Origin: Pseudobutyrivibrio sp. 49
GTDB lineage: Bacteria > Bacillota > Clostridia > Lachnospirales > Lachnospiraceae
Direction of reading: 5' to 3'
Length of the DNA: 64,000 bases
Assembly (NCBI RefSeq): GCF_900100545.1
Contig: NZ_FNDP01000001.1
Location: forward strand, 681,729 to 745,728
Within the stretch, counting starts at the first letter, position 1. Every line of letters begins with the position of its first letter. The notes beneath the pieces were generated by a model, which was not told the DNA's origin, did no database searches, and worked only from the letters and a program-made list of their open reading frames with translations. A program made the position numbers and the translations under genes. Shown piece after piece: positions 38,111 to 46,914 of this stretch.

Positions 38111-39199
38111 ATGATAAAGCACAAGGATCATTTTCATGGAAGTGATTTAGAAAAAATAGAGCAGATTTATGGCATCAAAAAAGAGGACATCATTAGCTTT
38201 TCTGCAAATGTTAATCCCCTTGGAATATCTCCTAAGCTTAAGGATGGAATCGCAGCAAATATCGACTGCATCACATCATATCCAGACAGAGATTATGTAG
38301 AGCTAAGAAAATGCATTGCGGAATACTGTAATACAGAGACAGAAAACATCATCGTAGGAAATGGTTCCACAGAGCTTATTTCTCTATTTATCCAGATTGA
38401 AAAGCCTACAAAAGCTTTGATTCTCGGACCAACCTATTCAGAATATGAAAGAGAAATCGCCCTTGGTGGTGGAAAGAGCATCTACTATCCTCTTCGTGAA
38501 GAAAATGATTTTGTTTTAGATGTAGACCATTTCATCAGCAAGCTTACAGAAGATATTGATATGCTTGTTATCTGCAATCCTAACAACCCTACTGGAACAG
38601 CAATCAATAATCATGATATGCGAAAGATTCTTGATGCATGTAAGGAATGCGATATCTTTGTTATGGTGGATGAGACTTATGTTGAATTTGCTGAGAACAT
38701 CAATGAGGTTTCTTCTGTAACTCTTACACGCACTTATTCAAACATTGCAATCCTTCGAGGCACTTCAAAGTTCTTTGCTGCCCCTGGTCTTCGTCTTGGT
38801 TATGCAATCTGTTCCAACACAGATTTGATGCAGACAATCAACCAGAGAAAGGACCCTTGGACAATTAACTCCATCGCAGTGGTTGCTGGAAAGCTTATGT
38901 TCTCAGATAAGGAATATATCGAAAAGACTCGTAATCTTATTGCGACTGAAAGAAATCGTTTATACGATATTTTTGATAAGAGCACACGTTTTAAGCCTTA
39001 CTGGCCACATGGAAACTTCATGCTTCTTCGCATTTTAGAAGATGGTCTTACCAGCCAGGAGCTCTTCGACCGATGCATCAAAGAAAGTCTCATGATTCGC
39101 GATTGTTCTACTTTCCCATATCTGGGCGAGAATTACATTCGCTTCTGCTTCATGAATCCAGAGGATAATGATAGACTTGCTGCTCTTCTTTTGAAGTAG
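38111..39199 (+). CDS. PLP-dependent aminotransferase, CobD/HisC-like
   Basis: A 362-aa fold-type I aminotransferase. CNPNNPTG (about 155-162), VDETYVEF and the Schiff-base lysine K220 in RGTSKFFAAPGLRLGY are visible. The N-terminal HGSDLEKIEQIYGIKKEDIISFSANVNPLG and the TSKFFAAPG form are closer to threonine-phosphate decarboxylase (CobD) than to typical HisC. Neither cobalamin nor other histidine genes are adjacent, so the substrate is open. It is monocistronic, with its own promoter and a strong terminator. Confidence 0.82.
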   Translation: MIKHKDHFHGSDLEKIEQIYGIKKEDIISFSANVNPLGISPKLKDGIAANIDCITSYPDRDYVELRKCIAEYCNTETENIIVGNGSTELISLFIQIEKPTKALILGPTYSEYEREIALGGGKSIYYPLREENDFVLDVDHFISKLTEDIDMLVICNPNNPTGTAINNHDMRKILDACKECDIFVMVDETYVEFAENINEVSSVTLTRTYSNIAILRGTSKFFAAPGLRLGYAICSNTDLMQTINQRKDPWTINSIAVVAGKLMFSDKEYIEKTRNLIATERNRLYDIFDKSTRFKPYWPHGNFMLLRILEDGLTSQELFDRCIKESLMIRDCSTFPYLGENYIRFCFMNPEDNDRLAALLLK

Positions 39200-39208
39200 A
39201 TAATATTT

Positions 39209-39235
39209 GAGCCTGCGGTTCCGCAGGCTCTTTTT
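39209..39235 (+). terminator. Strong terminator after the aminotransferase gene
   Basis: A perfect 10-bp stem (GAGCCTGCGG at 39209-39218 with 39221-39230), a 2-nt gap and five Ts. It is the most GC-rich hairpin in the window. Confidence 0.93.
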
Positions 39236-39260
39236 AATCATATGTAATCACTTTTGCCAT
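39234..39260 (-). pseudogene. Eight-codon gene start, truncated
   Basis: ATG 39260 is preceded by AAAAGGAGAG, a good ribosome binding site. It reads MAKVITYD and then meets TAA inside the T-run of the aminotransferase terminator. It looks like the beginning of a gene cut off by a rearrangement. Too short to identify. Confidence 0.35.
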
Positions 39261-39297
39261 GTCTAACTCTCTCCTTTTACAATATATAAATACATTT

Positions 39298-39363
39298 TTA
39301 AAAACCTTCTTTAGCATACCGATTTAACAACTCATCTATTTTAAGATTAGTGCTTTCTATATT
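39298..39363 (-). pseudogene. C-terminal fragment of an unidentified protein
   Basis: An open stretch ending ESTNLKIDELLNRYAKEGF and stop. It directly follows the J-domain fragment in a different frame and has no start codon of its own. It reads like a protein tail left by a deletion. No family recognised. Confidence 0.3.
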
Positions 39364-39433
39364 TCTTTTTTACTTCCTTTTCATCTTCCGTTCCATCCAA
39401 TCCCAGGATTTTACGGGCCTGACTTTTATTCAT
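39347..39433 (-). pseudogene. Truncated J-domain (DnaJ-like) protein
   Basis: ATG 39433 encodes 28 residues, then stop. ARKILGLDGTEDEKEVKKKYRK matches helices I-II of a J-domain (ILG, then KKKYRK) but breaks off before the HPD motif. The ATG overlaps the stop of the fragment upstream (39426-39608), as in a coupled pair. It cannot stimulate Hsp70 without HPD, so I call it a remnant. Confidence 0.5.
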
Positions 39434-39608
39434 TGATATTTAAAGCTCCATAGATTCGCTTAACGCTTTGTTCTCCTGTCGAGTCTGTTAATCGGTCCAA
39501 TGTTTGTGTCCTCTGTACTTGTATAATGGTATTGTACTTCTTTTCAAAAAAGAAAGCACCAATCAACACACTACTCTTACAACAGAAAAAATCATAAAAA
39601 AAAATTGG
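39426..39608 (-). pseudogene. C-terminal fragment, possibly of a membrane protein
   Basis: An open frame with no start: a hydrophobic stretch (SSVLIGAFFFEKKYN) is followed by VQRTQTLDRLTDSTGEQSVK and a tail ending ALNINE and stop. It looks like the end of a membrane protein whose gene preceded the J-domain gene. The family is unknown. The upstream end overlaps the AraC remnant on the other strand, so the true junction is near 39590. Confidence 0.35.
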
Positions 39609-39696
39609 CTACGAAAACTCTGCTTACTTTTACAGAATCTTCGAAGCCAAATATGGTCTATCGCCTAAAGAATATAGAATTAGATCAGGGCGATAA
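39598..39696 (+). pseudogene. C-terminal remnant of an AraC-family regulator
   Basis: The frame reads KKIGYENSAYFYRIFEAKYG then LSPKEYRIRSGR and stop, the last helix-turn-helix of AraC-family activators (GY.N.AYFYR.F...G.SP.EYR). Upstream in the same frame lies TLLLQQKKS followed by TAA, reminiscent of the preceding helix but interrupted. The rest of the gene is missing. It may be what remains of a regulator for the adjacent rhamnosidase operon. Confidence 0.65.
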
Positions 39697-39715
39697 GACA
39701 GATTTTTTTATCCTA

Positions 39716-41947
39716 TTATAATTCACAAATATAGCTTCCTTGAACTATTACCTCTTCACCATTAGGCTTTATCAATTTTCCAGATAAACCATCAGGCAAT
39801 TTTACACTATAAAGACATTTATCATCCTCATAGTGCCAACCTACTTTAATAACTCCCTTTTCGGATTTATAAGAGACTTTTGCATATTGTAGCTGTTTGC
39901 TTGGTAGTGGATTTAATACTAACTCGTCAAATGTGTATTTTAGACCACAAACGCCCTCTATCAGCCACTCACAAATTGCTCCGTAGCTATAATGGTTTTG
40001 GGATGCTTTTCCATCCCATGTTTCCCAAACAGTTGTAGCGCCTTGACTTACTTCGTACAACCAACTTGGTTTTGTTTCCTGCAAAAGTAGCTTGTAAGCA
40101 GTTTCTACATAACCGTTATCGGCAAGTACTTTGCATAAAAAAGGTGTCGATAAAAAGCCTGTATTTAAATGAAAATCCATCTTTTCAACTAAGGCATTTA
40201 GTTTTTTAGCATTGATGCAAATATCTTTCTCATCTAAAAGCCCAAAAGCGATTGGCCTTACATAATCCTTTTGTCGATCAGACTCAATGATGCCATTTGA
40301 AGTAAAACGGTGCTGATATGCTTTTTTTGCTCCTTGGCTTATCTTCAAAAATTCTTTTGCATCTGCATGCTTTCCAATGATATCCGCCATTTCAGCTAAG
40401 AGCCTCGCAGAGTAGCTTAAATAAGCAGTTGCGACTCCACTCTTACCTTTCATATCTACTCCACTTGCAAATTCTATATCTGGTTCAGCCCATTCTCCAT
40501 AATCAAGTCCTGATGTAACGTCATAAAAACTGTCTAAACTGCCGCTAAGAAGTTTTTTTATACAGCCTTTTTTAGCTCTTTTTCTGAGAAACATTAGCCA
40601 CTTTTTCATTGCCTCATAGTTTTCACGAATAATCGACTGCTCACCATATCTCTTATACAAAGTGTGTGTAACAATAATAATTGCATCTCCCCATCCAGCA
40701 GATGCAGATAAAATCTTTCCAAAGAAACTTTCCTCATTGTTTCTTGGTACGATATTTCTAACAGCTCCAGATTTATATTGATTTGCTCTGCAACTTGCCA
40801 GCCATTTTTCATAAATTCGTCTACAATCCATTAAATATAGACCAGTATTCACGAAAATCCCTGCGTCACCAGTCCAACCTGCTCTTTCTCTAGTCGGACA
40901 ATCCGTTGGTATATCGCAGAAATTTCCCTTCATGCTCCACATTGCATTTTTGAACAAAGTATTTAGCTTTTCATTGCTTGACTCAAAGCTTGCTGTTTCT
41001 TCCATATCTGAATACACAGCAATTGCCTCAAACACTGCATCCTCTAATAAAATATCTGTTTCTATTAAACAATATCTGAATCCGAAAATAGAAAAATGTG
41101 GTTTGTAAGTATTTTTGCCATCATGAGCTGTATACTCAACTCTTTGAAAAATACCACCTTCTTTGTGACGTTCTCCAGGTTGAAAATTTTCAATAGTAAA
41201 CTCACCATTTTCATCTAGAGTTTCACCATGAGTCAATATGATTTTTTGACCAGACTTTGCATTAAATGTCATCTGAACATATCCTGCAATATTTTGACCA
41301 AAATCTATGACCGTTTTTCCAGATGGAGTTTTTATTTGCTTTCCCTTAAATCTTTCCTTCTCAACAATATGAGGATTATCAGTAAATATTAGATTGTTAA
41401 AGGAATAGTTCTTCTCGTATACATGTGATTTGTTTTCTTGTACGGTTTTAGAACAATCAATTACTTCTCCCTGACACATATCCGCAGACACAATTTCAGA
41501 ATGAGGATAAGTCTCCCATGTATTATCAGTCTTCACAATAATCGAATCTTTAGAAGAAATCCACGCCAAAAGCCCTATATGGGTTCCAAAAAGATTTCTT
41601 GCGCCAGTAACACCTGCTGCACTTCGATACCAACCATCTCCAAGCAATACCTTAATAGTATTTTTACCTTTCCTCAAAAGACCTGCGACGTTATACCTTT
41701 GAACATATAGTTCCTTTTCATATTCAGATGTACCTGGAGCAAAAACAAAGTCTCCTATTCTATGATTATTAATGTATGCCTCATAGCATCCATGGGCTGT
41801 GATAAATAGTTCCTCGTTACCATTTATAGTTTTTACATCAAAAGACTTTTCCACCCACTTTGGTCTTTGTCTTTTTTCTGTATCAATTTCCTTTTCTGGT
41901 TCTATCCAATGTACTAAGTTCGATTTTAGTATTCCGCTAATGTTCAT
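39716..41947 (-). CDS. Alpha-L-rhamnosidase, GH78
   Basis: A 743-aa inverting glycosidase that removes alpha-L-rhamnose from glycans or glycosides. N-terminal beta domains include the carbohydrate-binding-like stretch AHGCYEAYINNHRIGDFVFAPG. An (alpha/alpha)6 barrel follows with the substrate-binding acids D349, E354 (general acid) and D361 in PTDCPTRERAGWTGD, and VWETWDG for the base. There is no signal peptide, so it is intracellular. It is the last gene of the GH1 operon and overlaps the isomerase gene by 11 nt. Confidence 0.9.
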   Translation of the reverse strand: MNISGILKSNLVHWIEPEKEIDTEKRQRPKWVEKSFDVKTINGNEELFITAHGCYEAYINNHRIGDFVFAPGTSEYEKELYVQRYNVAGLLRKGKNTIKVLLGDGWYRSAAGVTGARNLFGTHIGLLAWISSKDSIIVKTDNTWETYPHSEIVSADMCQGEVIDCSKTVQENKSHVYEKNYSFNNLIFTDNPHIVEKERFKGKQIKTPSGKTVIDFGQNIAGYVQMTFNAKSGQKIILTHGETLDENGEFTIENFQPGERHKEGGIFQRVEYTAHDGKNTYKPHFSIFGFRYCLIETDILLEDAVFEAIAVYSDMEETASFESSNEKLNTLFKNAMWSMKGNFCDIPTDCPTRERAGWTGDAGIFVNTGLYLMDCRRIYEKWLASCRANQYKSGAVRNIVPRNNEESFFGKILSASAGWGDAIIIVTHTLYKRYGEQSIIRENYEAMKKWLMFLRKRAKKGCIKKLLSGSLDSFYDVTSGLDYGEWAEPDIEFASGVDMKGKSGVATAYLSYSARLLAEMADIIGKHADAKEFLKISQGAKKAYQHRFTSNGIIESDRQKDYVRPIAFGLLDEKDICINAKKLNALVEKMDFHLNTGFLSTPFLCKVLADNGYVETAYKLLLQETKPSWLYEVSQGATTVWETWDGKASQNHYSYGAICEWLIEGVCGLKYTFDELVLNPLPSKQLQYAKVSYKSEKGVIKVGWHYEDDKCLYSVKLPDGLSGKLIKPNGEEVIVQGSYICEL

Positions 41948-42797
41948 TAGAATAATTCTCCTGCAAAAATGCTATACTTTTCTCCAAAGATTCAATGGGA
42001 TTATTGTTGACCCAATTTCTATGGCTCTCAAGAATAATTGCATCAACATTTTTTATACAGTCCAAGCCAAGAATCCTTTTTAATGGCATATTACCATGCC
42101 CTAACTCTATTGAATCTGATTTAAGAATTGGAGCAATTGGAACTTTTTTTAATCTTGTCCCTCTATCGTTAATGTGATAAAGAACCAATCGCTCCCCCAG
42201 TTGTTCCATCAATGGAATAAAATCAACACCAGCTTCTGCAGGCCAATATGAATCAAATTCTACCTTAACCAAATCAGGATCCGTATCCTTAAGTATCATT
42301 TCATATGCCGTATATTTATTATCAACCTTCAAAAATTCCACATTATGGTTGTGATATAGTAATTGCAAATCTGATTCATGTAGTCTCGAGCCTACTTTGT
42401 CCAATCTTTTTGCTAAAGACTTTACATCATCATAATTACCATAATCAAATCTGTACATTCCAGTTATTACTATTTTACTTGTGTCTAATTCTCTCGCCTT
42501 TGAAATAACTTCATCAATTCTATTTTCCAAACTTCCTAAATCGGCATGAAGACTAGTAGCTTTAAGTCTACTTTCCTTTAGCATATCGGGCCAATATATA
42601 TTGGCCCCCTTACCAACCGGCATACCTGCCATTTTTGTAAGTAATCGAACTATAAATGGTGTACTCTCAATCATAAATAGATTCAATTCTATTCCATCGT
42701 AACCAACCTGTTTTATTCGTTTCAAAGTACTTAACGTTGTCTTCTCATCTTTACATGCAGATCCAATCATTATCTGTTGAACAGCTAAATTATTCAT
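41937..42797 (-). CDS. Sugar phosphate isomerase/epimerase, TIM barrel
   Basis: A 286-aa xylose-isomerase-like TIM-barrel protein. Metal-ligand blocks are visible: YDGIELN, LYHNHNVEF, KVEFDSYWPAEAG, LYHINDRG and AIILESH. The family isomerises or epimerises keto sugars, inositols or related acids. The exact substrate is unknown, though its place in a rhamnosidase/GH1 operon suggests processing of the released sugar. It starts 5 nt after the GPH transporter gene. Confidence 0.8.
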   Translation of the reverse strand: MNNLAVQQIMIGSACKDEKTTLSTLKRIKQVGYDGIELNLFMIESTPFIVRLLTKMAGMPVGKGANIYWPDMLKESRLKATSLHADLGSLENRIDEVISKARELDTSKIVITGMYRFDYGNYDDVKSLAKRLDKVGSRLHESDLQLLYHNHNVEFLKVDNKYTAYEMILKDTDPDLVKVEFDSYWPAEAGVDFIPLMEQLGERLVLYHINDRGTRLKKVPIAPILKSDSIELGHGNMPLKRILGLDCIKNVDAIILESHRNWVNNNPIESLEKSIAFLQENYSNEH

Positions 42798-42802
42798 TAC
42801 TC

Positions 42803-44263
42803 TTATTTCACTTTCGCTTTCTGTTCTGCTATCTTTTCCTGAATCCTTACCATTTCTTCTTTAGATATAGGAGAAAGTTTCATTGCAAATAGATTACAAA
42901 TCCAGCCAATAAATGGTAATCCAATATATATGAATATTGTCATATTTTTAATTGCAAGACTTGGTGTATCTGTTGGCTGTGGCATTGTAGATGTATAACC
43001 GATTAACGCTATTAGCGAAGTTGCCAAAACTGCTCCAAGTGATGAAAGAATTCTATCAAAAAAGTTATATGTTCCTGTAACAACTGCAGGCATATATTTT
43101 CCTGAACTGGCCATTTCATAATCAATCACATCCCCGCTCATAGAAGATGTAGCTGTTGTTACACACATCTTTGCGCCATTAACTAATAATGTAATTACAA
43201 AAAATACTGCAGTTGGAAGTATTTCAACAGTCACTTTTCTCATATCAACAATATACATAAATGCTGCCAATAATATGGAAAACGCCATACAAATTCCTGT
43301 CCAAAAATAAAGAGCTTCTTTGCTACCATGTTTACCTGCATATTTTGCTCCAAAAATTGCAAAAGCGATTGAAGGTAGCATTGCAACTACATTCAGTATT
43401 GTTGATAATTGCATATTTCCAATCAATATACCAAATAGCATTGTGGTAATAATAGATTGACTAGCAGTCTGCTGTGCAAGCTTATCAGTAGCTCCTGCTA
43501 CAATGTACATCTGCAAAGCCTTGTTTGATTTCAACAGCTTTATCATATCTTTTACTTTTACCTTTTCGCTTGCGCCCTGGCTATCTGTTCCAAAGTTTTC
43601 TGGCTTATCAGCCTCTGATATACCAATACAAGCAAGTATCGTAAATACGAATGATATAACAATTGTCACTGTCGCACATGCTGCAAGCATCTCTACTGTA
43701 TATTCATTATTGTATCTAGGGAGTAAAACAACAGTAAAAAATACAGTCATTATCATTGGTGCGAAATAATTATATACCGTTCCCCACACACCAACGATTG
43801 GTCTTTGGTTTGGATCATTTGTCATAACAGGTCCAGCTATCATACCTGCAACATTGTTCATTGTGTATCCCACAATGTAAACTAAATACATCATTGTAAA
43901 CAAAACAATTCCATGGCCTTTTCCTGAGCACCATATATAGAGCATAAAGATTGCCAAACTTTCTAAACCCCAACCTGCCAGCAAGAATAAGCGAATTTTT
44001 CCATATTTTGTCATAGTCTTATCTATTAACATTGCTATAAACGGATTAATGAATCCATCAAATATTCTTGTCGCTGTCAACAAAAAACCAACAAGTGCAG
44101 TTGCAATTCCATAACCAACATTGGCCACATAACTTGCATATGTTAAGAGCATGTAAAAACACATTGCTCCACCTGAATTTATTGTTGTAAGTGCTATTTG
44201 CCAATTCTTTGCTTTTCTATAGATATCCTTTTTTTCTACGTTAGATGTTAAATTTTCTGTCAT
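42803..44263 (-). CDS. Glycoside-pentoside-hexuronide (GPH/MelB-type) cation symporter
   Basis: A 486-aa, 12-helix transporter of the GPH family. The features are TRIFDGFINPFIAMLIDKT near helix 2, KYGKIRLFLLAGW, NDPNQRPIVGVWGTVYNY and SSMSGDVIDYEMASSGKYMPAVVTGTYNF late in the protein. It should import a glycoside with Na+ or H+. The start is ATG 44263, with GTGAGG at a 6-nt spacing; the GTG at 44275 contributes that site. It is the second gene of the operon after GH1. Confidence 0.88.
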   Translation of the reverse strand: MTENLTSNVEKKDIYRKAKNWQIALTTINSGGAMCFYMLLTYASYVANVGYGIATALVGFLLTATRIFDGFINPFIAMLIDKTMTKYGKIRLFLLAGWGLESLAIFMLYIWCSGKGHGIVLFTMMYLVYIVGYTMNNVAGMIAGPVMTNDPNQRPIVGVWGTVYNYFAPMIMTVFFTVVLLPRYNNEYTVEMLAACATVTIVISFVFTILACIGISEADKPENFGTDSQGASEKVKVKDMIKLLKSNKALQMYIVAGATDKLAQQTASQSIITTMLFGILIGNMQLSTILNVVAMLPSIAFAIFGAKYAGKHGSKEALYFWTGICMAFSILLAAFMYIVDMRKVTVEILPTAVFFVITLLVNGAKMCVTTATSSMSGDVIDYEMASSGKYMPAVVTGTYNFFDRILSSLGAVLATSLIALIGYTSTMPQPTDTPSLAIKNMTIFIYIGLPFIGWICNLFAMKLSPISKEEMVRIQEKIAEQKAKVK

Positions 44264-44274
44264 TATAAACCTCA

Positions 44275-45567
44275 CTACTTTTCCATAAAGCTGCCAAGAA
44301 CTTTAAGACTCTTTTTTGGTGTTCTTTCCATTGTATTTCTGTCAACTGATATTAATCCAAAGGTCATTGAAAAGCCCTTTTGCCACTCAAAATTATCTAA
44401 TAATGACCATGCAAAATAGCCCTTTAATTTAATGCCCTCGGTAATGCAATCATTAAGTCCTGTCAATGCTTCTTTTATAAACTCACATCTTCTTTCATCA
44501 TCCGATGTTGCTATTCCATTTTCAGTAACGATAATAGTGCCTTTGAATTCTTCAGCACATCTTCTAACAACATTTACTATTCCTGCAGGATAATCCTCAT
44601 AGCCCATCTGTGTTTTAGTCCCTGTTTCAAACGAAGAATTTGCACCATTTTCGTCAAATATCTTTCTTGTATAACACTGAACTCCAAGGAAATCGTCCTT
44701 TTCAATATATGGAAGATAGTGTGTGAATTCATCATCCCATGCTTTCTTTGCGTTCTCTTCACCACCATCTACACATTGGATATCATGAAGAGAAAGGGTC
44801 AACCCAACCTGTATACTAGGATCAACTGATTTAATTGCATTTCGTGCAGCATTATGGGCTTTCATTACAAGCAAATCTCCTTCTTCACTAGCTTGTGAAA
44901 CGAAATTTGCTACCTTTCTAGGATCATCTATATTAAATGCTTTTGCTGTTTCCATCATAGACATCATCATCTGTGATTGATTCTGAGAAAGATTTACTCC
45001 AACCTGTACTGAACCTTCCTGATTTTGAATTTCTGACTGCTTAGACATTCTTTCCGTAATATCCTTAATTAAAAAGGCCATCTGAAGACGCATATTTGCT
45101 TCATTAATTGTGCATACATATTTAACTTTACCTGCAACATGTTCTGTTACATATTTGGCATATCTTTCAAAATATCTAACCACATCTGTCGATTCCCAGC
45201 CACCCTTAGTTATTAGCCATGCTGGTGACGAGAAATGATGATAGGTAACTACCGGTTCAATTCCGTTTGCAAGACAGTAGTCAATCACCTTAATATAGTG
45301 CTCCATTTCCTTTTCATTCCACTGACCTTCTACAGGCTCAATCCTTGCCCATTCAATGGAAAATCTATATGCATTAAGCCCTGCTCGCTTTAACAAGTCG
45401 ATATCTTCTTCATATCTGTTGTAATGATCTACGGCTAATCCAGATTTTTCTACAAAAACAGAATGTTCAAGATTCTCCATAATCCAATAATCGCTACCTA
45501 CATTGTTTCCTTCTACCTGATGAGCCGCTGTTGCTGCACCTAACATAAAATCTTTTTTAAATAGCAT
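44275..45567 (-). CDS. Beta-glucosidase, GH1
   Basis: A 430-aa retaining beta-glycosidase. The acid/base is E156 in CTINEAN and the nucleophile is E349 in IVTENGIA. FMLGAATAAHQVEG is the usual N-terminal signature. It is slightly shorter than most GH1 enzymes (450-480 aa), with an unusual Met/Gln-rich insertion at about 170-205. It is intracellular and first in the operon with the GPH transporter, isomerase and GH78. The ATG has GGAGG upstream. Whether it prefers phosphorylated substrates is not evident. Confidence 0.9.
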   Translation of the reverse strand: MLFKKDFMLGAATAAHQVEGNNVGSDYWIMENLEHSVFVEKSGLAVDHYNRYEEDIDLLKRAGLNAYRFSIEWARIEPVEGQWNEKEMEHYIKVIDYCLANGIEPVVTYHHFSSPAWLITKGGWESTDVVRYFERYAKYVTEHVAGKVKYVCTINEANMRLQMAFLIKDITERMSKQSEIQNQEGSVQVGVNLSQNQSQMMMSMMETAKAFNIDDPRKVANFVSQASEEGDLLVMKAHNAARNAIKSVDPSIQVGLTLSLHDIQCVDGGEENAKKAWDDEFTHYLPYIEKDDFLGVQCYTRKIFDENGANSSFETGTKTQMGYEDYPAGIVNVVRRCAEEFKGTIIVTENGIATSDDERRCEFIKEALTGLNDCITEGIKLKGYFAWSLLDNFEWQKGFSMTFGLISVDRNTMERTPKKSLKVLGSFMEK

Positions 45568-45599
45568 AAATACCTATCCTCCTTTTGTTTTATGGATTT

Positions 45600-45628
45600 A
45601 TTATATTTGACAGAAATATATAGAAATA
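45600..45628 (-). promoter_or_regulatory. Promoter of the GH1-GPH-isomerase-GH78 operon
   Basis: A perfect TATAAT (45605-45600) but a poor -35 (TATTTC, 45628-45623) at a 17-nt spacing. A weak -35 next to regulator repeats suggests activator dependence. Confidence 0.6.
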
Positions 45629-45635
45629 ATAAAAT
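45607..45635 (+). promoter_or_regulatory. Promoter of the AraC-family regulator gene
   Basis: TTGACA (45607-45612), a 17-nt spacer, then TAAAAT (45630-45635), overlapping the divergent GH1 promoter. AGAGGA lies before the ATG at 45680. Confidence 0.75.
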
Positions 45636-45664
45636 TGTACATAATTTATTAAAATAGTACATAA
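45631..45664. promoter_or_regulatory. Two direct repeats, candidate AraC-type operator
   Basis: AAAATTGTACATAA (45631-45644) and AAAATAGTACATAA (45651-45664) match at 13 of 14 positions with a 20-bp period. They abut the -35 of the GH1 promoter and cover the start region of the regulator's own transcript. Confidence 0.65.
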
Positions 45665-45679
45665 AGAGGATAAACTATT

Positions 45680-46894
45680 ATGTCACATCGAATGCAACTT
45701 TTAGAATCATTGCAATCTACCATCAATATTCCATTTTGCATATACAATACTCACACCGAAATCTCTTATTTCATTCCAGACATACCTATGCCTAGTTTGA
45801 TGAAATATGTAGTCTCAAGATTTAATAATGAGGGACACGATATAAATACCCCACTAATAATCATTGAAGAACCATCTATTTTTATTGCCATTTCAAAGCT
45901 ATCCGATTATAGTTTTTTAATTCTTGGTCCCTGTTTGCCTCAAGAGCATAGTGATGAATTTATAAATCACTTTTTCTTTGGAAAGCCATATAGCAAGGAC
46001 AAGGAAGCAATTAAGTTAAACATAAAACAAAGCAAGCTTATTTCCATAGAAGAATTAAAAAATGCACTTTGTTTAGCTTACTTTATAAACACTGCCAAAG
46101 AGCTGGACAAATCTAATATTTTAGTTGATGAAATAATTGCATCGAAAGAGCCTTTACAAAATCTCCTATCGCTTCTAGAAGTTAATAATCTTGATACCGA
46201 GGATAAGAATTACAGTAGCCCTGAATCCATTAATAACGACTTATACTCTTACTTCGCCATGGATGGAATTCCAGTCATGGAAGACTTATTTAAAAAGTTT
46301 TCAGAACCAAATCAGTATTCCTTTACGAAAATGTCCTTGGATCACGATCGCCAAACAAAATATGTTTTTATGGTAGTCGCCAACAAGATTTGTCAGGAAG
46401 CAATCCGTAGTGGTGTTGGAGAAGATGCTGTAAATGTGATTGCTGAAATAATATGTCAGAGGGTTGACTCAGCGCCAACTTATTTTGATGTGAGACCTTA
46501 TTATGTAGAGCTTATTGCCGCCATCTCAGAAGTTGTAAATAACCATGCCACAGTTGAGAAAGGTTATTCACCTATGATTTCCAATTGTGTGTCTTATATA
46601 AATTCTCATGTGCAAAAAAAATTAAACTTATCTATACTGGCAGACATATGTAATGTTTCTGGGCGTTGGCTTTCTAAATGCTTTAGAAAAGAGGTTGGGG
46701 TTGCTATTCCTGATTACATTAATAACATAAAACTACAAAGAAGCACTCAATTGCTGCTTTATTCAAATGCAACTATAGAAGAAATATCAGATTTTTTTAG
46801 CTTTTCAAACCAAAGCTATTACTCGAAATTATTTAAAGAAAAATATTCCTGTACCCCATTGGAGTACAGGAATAATAAAAACATAGATAGCTAA
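45680..46894 (+). CDS. AraC-family transcriptional regulator
   Basis: A 404-aa regulator. The N-terminal roughly 290 residues form a sensory region without an obvious cupin (IPFCIYNTHTEISYFIPD at the start). The C-terminal 100 residues hold two helix-turn-helix motifs (LSILADICNVSGRWLSKCFRK and TIEEISDFFSFSNQSYYSKLF) and end CTPLEYR. The layout resembles AraC regulators of sugar operons in Firmicutes. It is divergent from the GH1 operon, with direct repeats between them, so it most likely activates that operon. Its 3' end contains a terminator for the opposing operon. Confidence 0.87.
   Translation: MSHRMQLLESLQSTINIPFCIYNTHTEISYFIPDIPMPSLMKYVVSRFNNEGHDINTPLIIIEEPSIFIAISKLSDYSFLILGPCLPQEHSDEFINHFFFGKPYSKDKEAIKLNIKQSKLISIEELKNALCLAYFINTAKELDKSNILVDEIIASKEPLQNLLSLLEVNNLDTEDKNYSSPESINNDLYSYFAMDGIPVMEDLFKKFSEPNQYSFTKMSLDHDRQTKYVFMVVANKICQEAIRSGVGEDAVNVIAEIICQRVDSAPTYFDVRPYYVELIAAISEVVNNHATVEKGYSPMISNCVSYINSHVQKKLNLSILADICNVSGRWLSKCFRKEVGVAIPDYINNIKLQRSTQLLLYSNATIEEISDFFSFSNQSYYSKLFKEKYSCTPLEYRNNKNIDS
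46839..46874 (-). terminator. Terminator for the ABC/GH operon inside the araC 3' end
   Basis: An 11-bp perfect stem (TATTCCTGTAC at 46844-46854 with 46864-46874) and a 9-nt loop. On the minus strand it is followed by TTTTTC (46843-46838). The arms encode the conserved SCTPLEYR region of the plus-strand regulator. Confidence 0.75.
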
Positions 46895-46914
46895 ATATCC
46901 TACAGACTATCCAC

